Positions 15,760 through 18,631 of a stretch of 18,631 bases of DNA are shown one piece after another (positions within the stretch are counted from its first letter, which is position 1; each line of letters starts with the position of its first letter). Origin of the DNA: Flavobacteriia bacterium (GTDB lineage Bacteria; Bacteroidota; Bacteroidia; Flavobacteriales; Flavobacteriaceae); NCBI GenBank assembly GCA_030626085.1, contig DAOUPQ010000012.1, positions 1-18,631 on the forward strand. The letters run 5' to 3'. Under the pieces are notes generated by a model. It did not search any database. It saw nothing but the letters and a program-made list of their open reading frames with translations, and had not been told where the DNA came from. A program made the position numbers and the translations under genes.

Positions 15760-16386
15760 TTGGAAGCTCCAATAATTTCGGTTAATAATATTTCAATTGT
15801 ATATAATAATAAAAATATAATTTATAATCTTTCTTTTCAATTAAATCGAGGTGAAAAAGTTGCAATAACCGGTGAGTCTGGTAGAGGAAAAACTACTCTT
15901 TTAAATGCAATTACAGGTTTTGTACCACTTACTAATGGTGAAATTTTTTGGAGCGAAAAAAAATTAGAATCTAAAAATATTACTGAAATTAGAAGCAATA
16001 TTGCCTGGCTGCCTCAAGAAACAGCCTTATACTTTAATAACATCAGTGAAATTATTTACACACCATTTACTTTTAAAAGCAATAAAGCTAATTATCCTAC
16101 TACCTTAATGATCAATCAAATATTTAGTGAATTTAACCTTTCACCTGATATTATAAATAATGAAATTGATGAAATTTCCGGCGGTCAAAAGCAACGTATT
16201 TTATTAGCAACTGCATTATTATTAAAAAAACCAATACTAATCATTGACGAACCCACATCTAACTTAGATGAAAACAATAAAAAACGGATAACTGATTATG
16301 TTTTATCGCAAAAGAACCTAACTGTTATTGCCGCTTCTCATGACCCCTATTGGATAGAAGAATCAGATAGAATTATCTCATTATAA
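15760..16386 (+). CDS. fetA: ABC transporter ATP-binding protein, FetA-like (TTG start)
   Basis: A 208-residue stand-alone ABC ATPase with Walker A GESGRGKTT (38-46), Q-loop Gln86 in WLPQE, signature ISGGQKQR (139-146), Walker B ILIIDEPTSNLD (159-170) and the switch His194 in AASHDP. Size and the following UPF0014 permease match E. coli FetA/FetB (YbbL/YbbM), reported to export iron and protect from oxidative stress; the iron role here is inferred. The start codon is TTG at 15760. No in-frame ATG occurs between the upstream stop at 15727 and the Walker A region, and translation from TTG gives the expected N-terminal strand ISVNNISIVY. Seven bases separate its stop from the permease gene. Confidence 0.85.
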   Translation: MEAPIISVNNISIVYNNKNIIYNLSFQLNRGEKVAITGESGRGKTTLLNAITGFVPLTNGEIFWSEKKLESKNITEIRSNIAWLPQETALYFNNISEIIYTPFTFKSNKANYPTTLMINQIFSEFNLSPDIINNEIDEISGGQKQRILLATALLLKKPILIIDEPTSNLDENNKKRITDYVLSQKNLTVIAASHDPYWIEESDRIISL

Positions 16387-16393
16387 AACAAAT

Positions 16394-17179
16394 ATGAAAG
16401 GCGTAATTGACATAGATTATCTATCTTTATTTTTAGGATACATTATTCTAATAATACCTTTTTATATTCTTTGGTATTATAAAACCGGATTGGTAAAAGA
16501 CTCCTTTTTAGCTTTTGTTAGAATGACGATCCAACTACTTTTGGTTGGTCTTTATTTGGAATTTATATTTGATCTAAACAGTGCATTATTAAATGTTTCT
16601 TGGGTTTTGGTAATGACAGTATTAGCCAGTTATACAGTTGTCAAGCGAAGTGAATTAAAATTAAAAATATTCTTTCTTCCTGTATTTATTGCACTATTAA
16701 TGAGTGTAATTATAACAGATGCTTTTTTCTTAGGATTTATAATAAAATTACCCAATATTTTTGATGCCAGATATTTTATCCCAATCACAGGAATGTTACT
16801 AGGCAATTCAATTAAAACAATAATTATTTCTTTAAACACTTACTACAATAAACTTAAAAAAGAAAAAGAATTATATAGATGGTATCTGGCAAATGGAGCA
16901 AAAAGAAATGAAGCCTTGTTTCCTTTTAAAAAAGAAGCCTTAAAAAACGCCTTTAATCCGGTAATTGCAAGTGTTGCAATTGTTGGTTTAATCTCTTTAC
17001 CAGGAATGATGACAGGTCAGATTCTTGGTGGCAGCAGTCCGGTTATTGCTGTAAAATACCAAATTATGTTGATGATAACGGTCTTTTCTTCATCAATAAT
17101 AAGTGTATTTTTAAGTATCTACTTTGCCGATAAATACGTATTCGATAGTTTTGATAACTTGAGGCAAATTAAGAAATAA
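16394..17179 (+). CDS. fetB: ABC transporter permease, UPF0014/FetB family
   Basis: A 261-residue inner-membrane protein with about six to seven hydrophobic helices. The family hallmark SLPGMMTGQILGGSSPVIAV (201-220) followed by KYQIMLMI is essentially diagnostic for UPF0014/FetB, and the mid-protein stretch FIPITGMLLGNSIKTII (128-144) also fits, as does the cytoplasmic coupling segment with LANGAKRNEAL. It pairs with the FetA-like ATPase seven bases upstream. FetAB of E. coli was proposed as an iron exporter. Convergent with cca, with 162 bp between the genes. Confidence 0.92.
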   Translation: MKGVIDIDYLSLFLGYIILIIPFYILWYYKTGLVKDSFLAFVRMTIQLLLVGLYLEFIFDLNSALLNVSWVLVMTVLASYTVVKRSELKLKIFFLPVFIALLMSVIITDAFFLGFIIKLPNIFDARYFIPITGMLLGNSIKTIIISLNTYYNKLKKEKELYRWYLANGAKRNEALFPFKKEALKNAFNPVIASVAIVGLISLPGMMTGQILGGSSPVIAVKYQIMLMITVFSSSIISVFLSIYFADKYVFDSFDNLRQIKK

Positions 17180-17308
17180 TCATATCAATAAAAACTCTTA
17201 ATTGTTTTACTCGCTAAGATCTCAAAGATACTTCACTCTATCTCTCAATCTCTTATTCACTAAAGTATATTTTCTGACTTCAGGCCCCACTTTCCTAAGA
17301 GCAAAAAA

Positions 17309-17350
17309 ACTTTTTACTTTCTACTTTTTACTTTAAACTTTCTACCTTAA
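17309..17350. repeat. Degenerate 7-bp tandem repeat, six units, overlapping the cca stop
   Basis: Six consecutive heptamers read ACTTTTT, ACTTTCT, ACTTTTT, ACTTTAA, ACTTTCT, ACCTTAA. They form a pyrimidine-rich plus strand with period 7 (clearer at period 14 for the first two pairs). The last two units lie over or inside the cca 3' end: the TAG stop is at 17342-17344, within the fifth unit, and the last cca codons fall in the sixth. The rest of the 162-bp convergent spacer shows no gene and no clear strong terminator. Confidence 0.6.
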
Positions 17351-18520
17351 GCTCTGTTTCAATCCCATTTCTTTTCCTTTTTTAAGCATATAGTCAAAGG
17401 CTTCATCATAATCATTGGCTATATATCCTTCTAAAATAGCCTCTTTAATAGCTTCTTTTAAAGTGCCAATTTCTCTACCGGGTTTTAAATTAAAAGTTTT
17501 TATGATAATATCACCTGAAACAGGTGGCTGAAAATTTCTAACCCGATCTCTTTCTTCAACTTCCTTAATTTTTTGACGAACCAATTTAAAATTATTCAGG
17601 TATTGATCCTCTTTTTGCTTGTTCTTAGTAGTAATATCTGCTTCACAATGTGTCATAAGATCCTCAATATCATTACCTACATCAAAAACCAATCGTCTGA
17701 CTGCTGAATCAGTAACATTTTCGGCTAAGATTACGGGACGAGAGCTCAACATAACAATTTTTTCAACATATTTCATTTTATCATTCAATGGCATATTCAA
17801 ACGTTTAAATATCTTTTTTACCATTTTTGATCCAATAAATTCATGTCCGTGAAATGTCCACCCTATATTTTTATCAAATTTTTTTGTAGGTGCTTTACCA
17901 ATATCGTGTAATAATGCAGCCCACCGCAACCATAAATTATCGGTTTTTTTGGCAATATTATCAATAACTTGCAAGGTGTGATAAAAATTATCTTTATGCT
18001 TTTGACCCTTGACCTGTTCAACTCCTTTTAAGGCTGTAAGTTCGGGTAAAATATAGTTAAGTAAACCTGTGTCTTGCAGAAGTTTAAATCCAATCGATGG
18101 TTTTTTGCTCATCAAAATCTTATTCAATTCTACAACAATCCTTTCATTTGTAATTATTTTTATTCTACCTGCATTCCTTGAAATTGATTTTAAAGATTCT
18201 TCTTCAATTGTAAAATTTAATTGCGATGCAAATCTAATAGCACGCATCATACGTAAAGGATCGTCACTATAAGTTATATCCGGATCTAAAGGAGTTTTAA
18301 TAATCTTATTTTCAAGATCATTTATTCCGTTAAACGGATCTAACATCTTACCGTAATCGTCTTTATTCAAACTCAAAGCCATCGCATTAATCGTGAAATC
18401 TCTACGATTTTGATCATCCTGCAAAGTACCGGGTTCTACATTTGGATTTCGGCTATCCTCACTATAAGATTCTTTTCTTGCACCAACAAATTCTAATTCA
18501 ACACCTTTTGTTTTAACCAT
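17342..18520 (-). CDS. cca: CCA-adding tRNA nucleotidyltransferase, part downstream of an in-frame stop
   Basis: The 392-residue reading frame from ATG at 18520 contains the head-domain motif VELEFVGARKESY (7-19), RRDFTINAMALSL (39-51), DPFNGINDLE (61-70), the nucleotide-selecting region DDPLRMMRAIRFA (86-98), the neck/body helices, and an HD domain HDIGKAPTKKF (205-215) with its partner HGHEFIGSK. This is the long, HD-domain-containing form found in Bacteroidota, normally about 470 residues. The true N-terminus with the GGxVRD and DxD catalytic motifs is not in this frame: homology continues upstream past an in-frame TAA at 18551-18553 (next entry). Starting at 18520, the protein would lack the metal-binding aspartates and be inactive in nucleotide addition. 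The enzyme restores or builds the CCA end of tRNA after RNase Z. Confidence 0.85.
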   Translation of the reverse strand: MVKTKGVELEFVGARKESYSEDSRNPNVEPGTLQDDQNRRDFTINAMALSLNKDDYGKMLDPFNGINDLENKIIKTPLDPDITYSDDPLRMMRAIRFASQLNFTIEEESLKSISRNAGRIKIITNERIVVELNKILMSKKPSIGFKLLQDTGLLNYILPELTALKGVEQVKGQKHKDNFYHTLQVIDNIAKKTDNLWLRWAALLHDIGKAPTKKFDKNIGWTFHGHEFIGSKMVKKIFKRLNMPLNDKMKYVEKIVMLSSRPVILAENVTDSAVRRLVFDVGNDIEDLMTHCEADITTKNKQKEDQYLNNFKLVRQKIKEVEERDRVRNFQPPVSGDIIIKTFNLKPGREIGTLKEAIKEAILEGYIANDYDEAFDYMLKKGKEMGLKQSLR

Positions 18521-18631
18521 TGCGGTTCCATAAGTTTTAAAAAACTGGACTTAAGGAATTCCGGGTAGAAGTGCAGCAACTTTTTCAGCCAAGTCAAAAC
18601 CGCTACCAAAGGTTACAAAATCAATAACTTA
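18521..18631 (-). pseudogene. cca: N-terminal cca coding remnant with two in-frame TAA codons, cut by the window
   Basis: Reading upstream from 18520 in the same frame gives VQFFKTYGTA directly joined to MVKTKG, a match to the conserved FK-x-(F/Y)-GTA segment of CCA-adding enzymes. Next comes TAA (18551-18553), then VIDFVTFGSGFDLAEKVAAL followed by LPGIP, which matches the conserved DIDFVTVGSG-type segment. The first codon of the window on this strand (18629-18631) is again TAA, where family members usually have Lys, and the following Asp of the DxD catalytic pair is Val (GTT instead of GAT/GAC). The reading frame is otherwise intact with conserved residues, so this is recent damage or sequence error near a contig edge rather than an old remnant. 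Confidence 0.7.

Noticed and set aside
17619..18272. Two plus-strand frames opposite cca
   Set aside because: Both are antisense shadows of the conserved cca body and HD domain.
18551..18553. TAA recoded as an amino acid (alternative genetic code)
   Set aside because: TAA ends many other genes in this window at the expected family length, so general reassignment is not supported.
1..18631. CRISPR array, tRNA or rRNA genes, insertion sequence, phage or defence island
   Set aside because: No spaced direct repeats, transposase-like or phage-like products, or conserved RNA gene sequence could be seen; gene content is housekeeping.

Overview
The window looks like chromosomal backbone DNA from an AT-rich member of the Bacteroidota, most likely Flavobacteriales-like. 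The evidence is the TAnnTTTG-type -7 promoter boxes in several spacers, start codons preceded by A-rich stretches instead of Shine-Dalgarno sequences, a type IX secretion (T9SS) C-terminal sorting domain, a PyrR next to PyrB, and a run of proteins (DUF349, DUF368, ribonuclease Z) whose sequences read like Bacteroidota versions. I see no tRNA or rRNA gene, insertion sequence, phage gene or CRISPR array. Both ends cut genes: ettA on the left, and the region of a cca tRNA nucleotidyltransferase on the right.

Left half (about 1-8150) is all on the minus strand. In transcription order: a cytoplasmic TPR-repeat protein, two tandem DUF368 membrane proteins (family now linked to undecaprenyl-phosphate recycling) separated by one base, shikimate dehydrogenase (aroE), a 702-residue protein with five DUF349 repeats, and the ABC-F translation factor EttA. 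Putative -7 boxes, two putative hairpin terminators and several perfect inverted repeats lie in the spacers.

The middle (8308-11496) is a plus-strand cluster: pyrR and pyrB (pyrimidine salvage/regulation and synthesis), a small conserved-looking 117-residue protein, a 121-residue secreted protein that is almost only a T9SS sorting domain, and ribonuclease Z (tRNA 3' trailer removal). The last genes are 6, 9 and -4 nt apart, so they are probably co-transcribed. A CoA-binding-fold protein converges on this cluster from the minus strand.

The right half (12056-17179) is plus strand: an AGCS Na+/alanine-type symporter, a membrane-anchored helix-hairpin-helix protein, an acyl-CoA dehydrogenase, and an ABC pair matching FetA/FetB (ATPase starting with TTG, then the UPF0014 permease). 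It ends against a converging CCA-adding enzyme gene (minus).

The most notable points are: (1) cca homology continues upstream of its first ATG through an in-frame TAA to a second TAA at the window edge, with one Asp of the catalytic DxD replaced by Val, so the gene is either broken or the sequence near the edge is faulty; (2) a T9SS sorting domain with essentially no cargo; (3) the DUF368 tandem pair; (4) strong unexplained palindromes upstream of ettA and aroE; (5) a 7-bp tandem repeat running over the cca stop codon. I did not find a clear new multi-gene defence or mobile system here.
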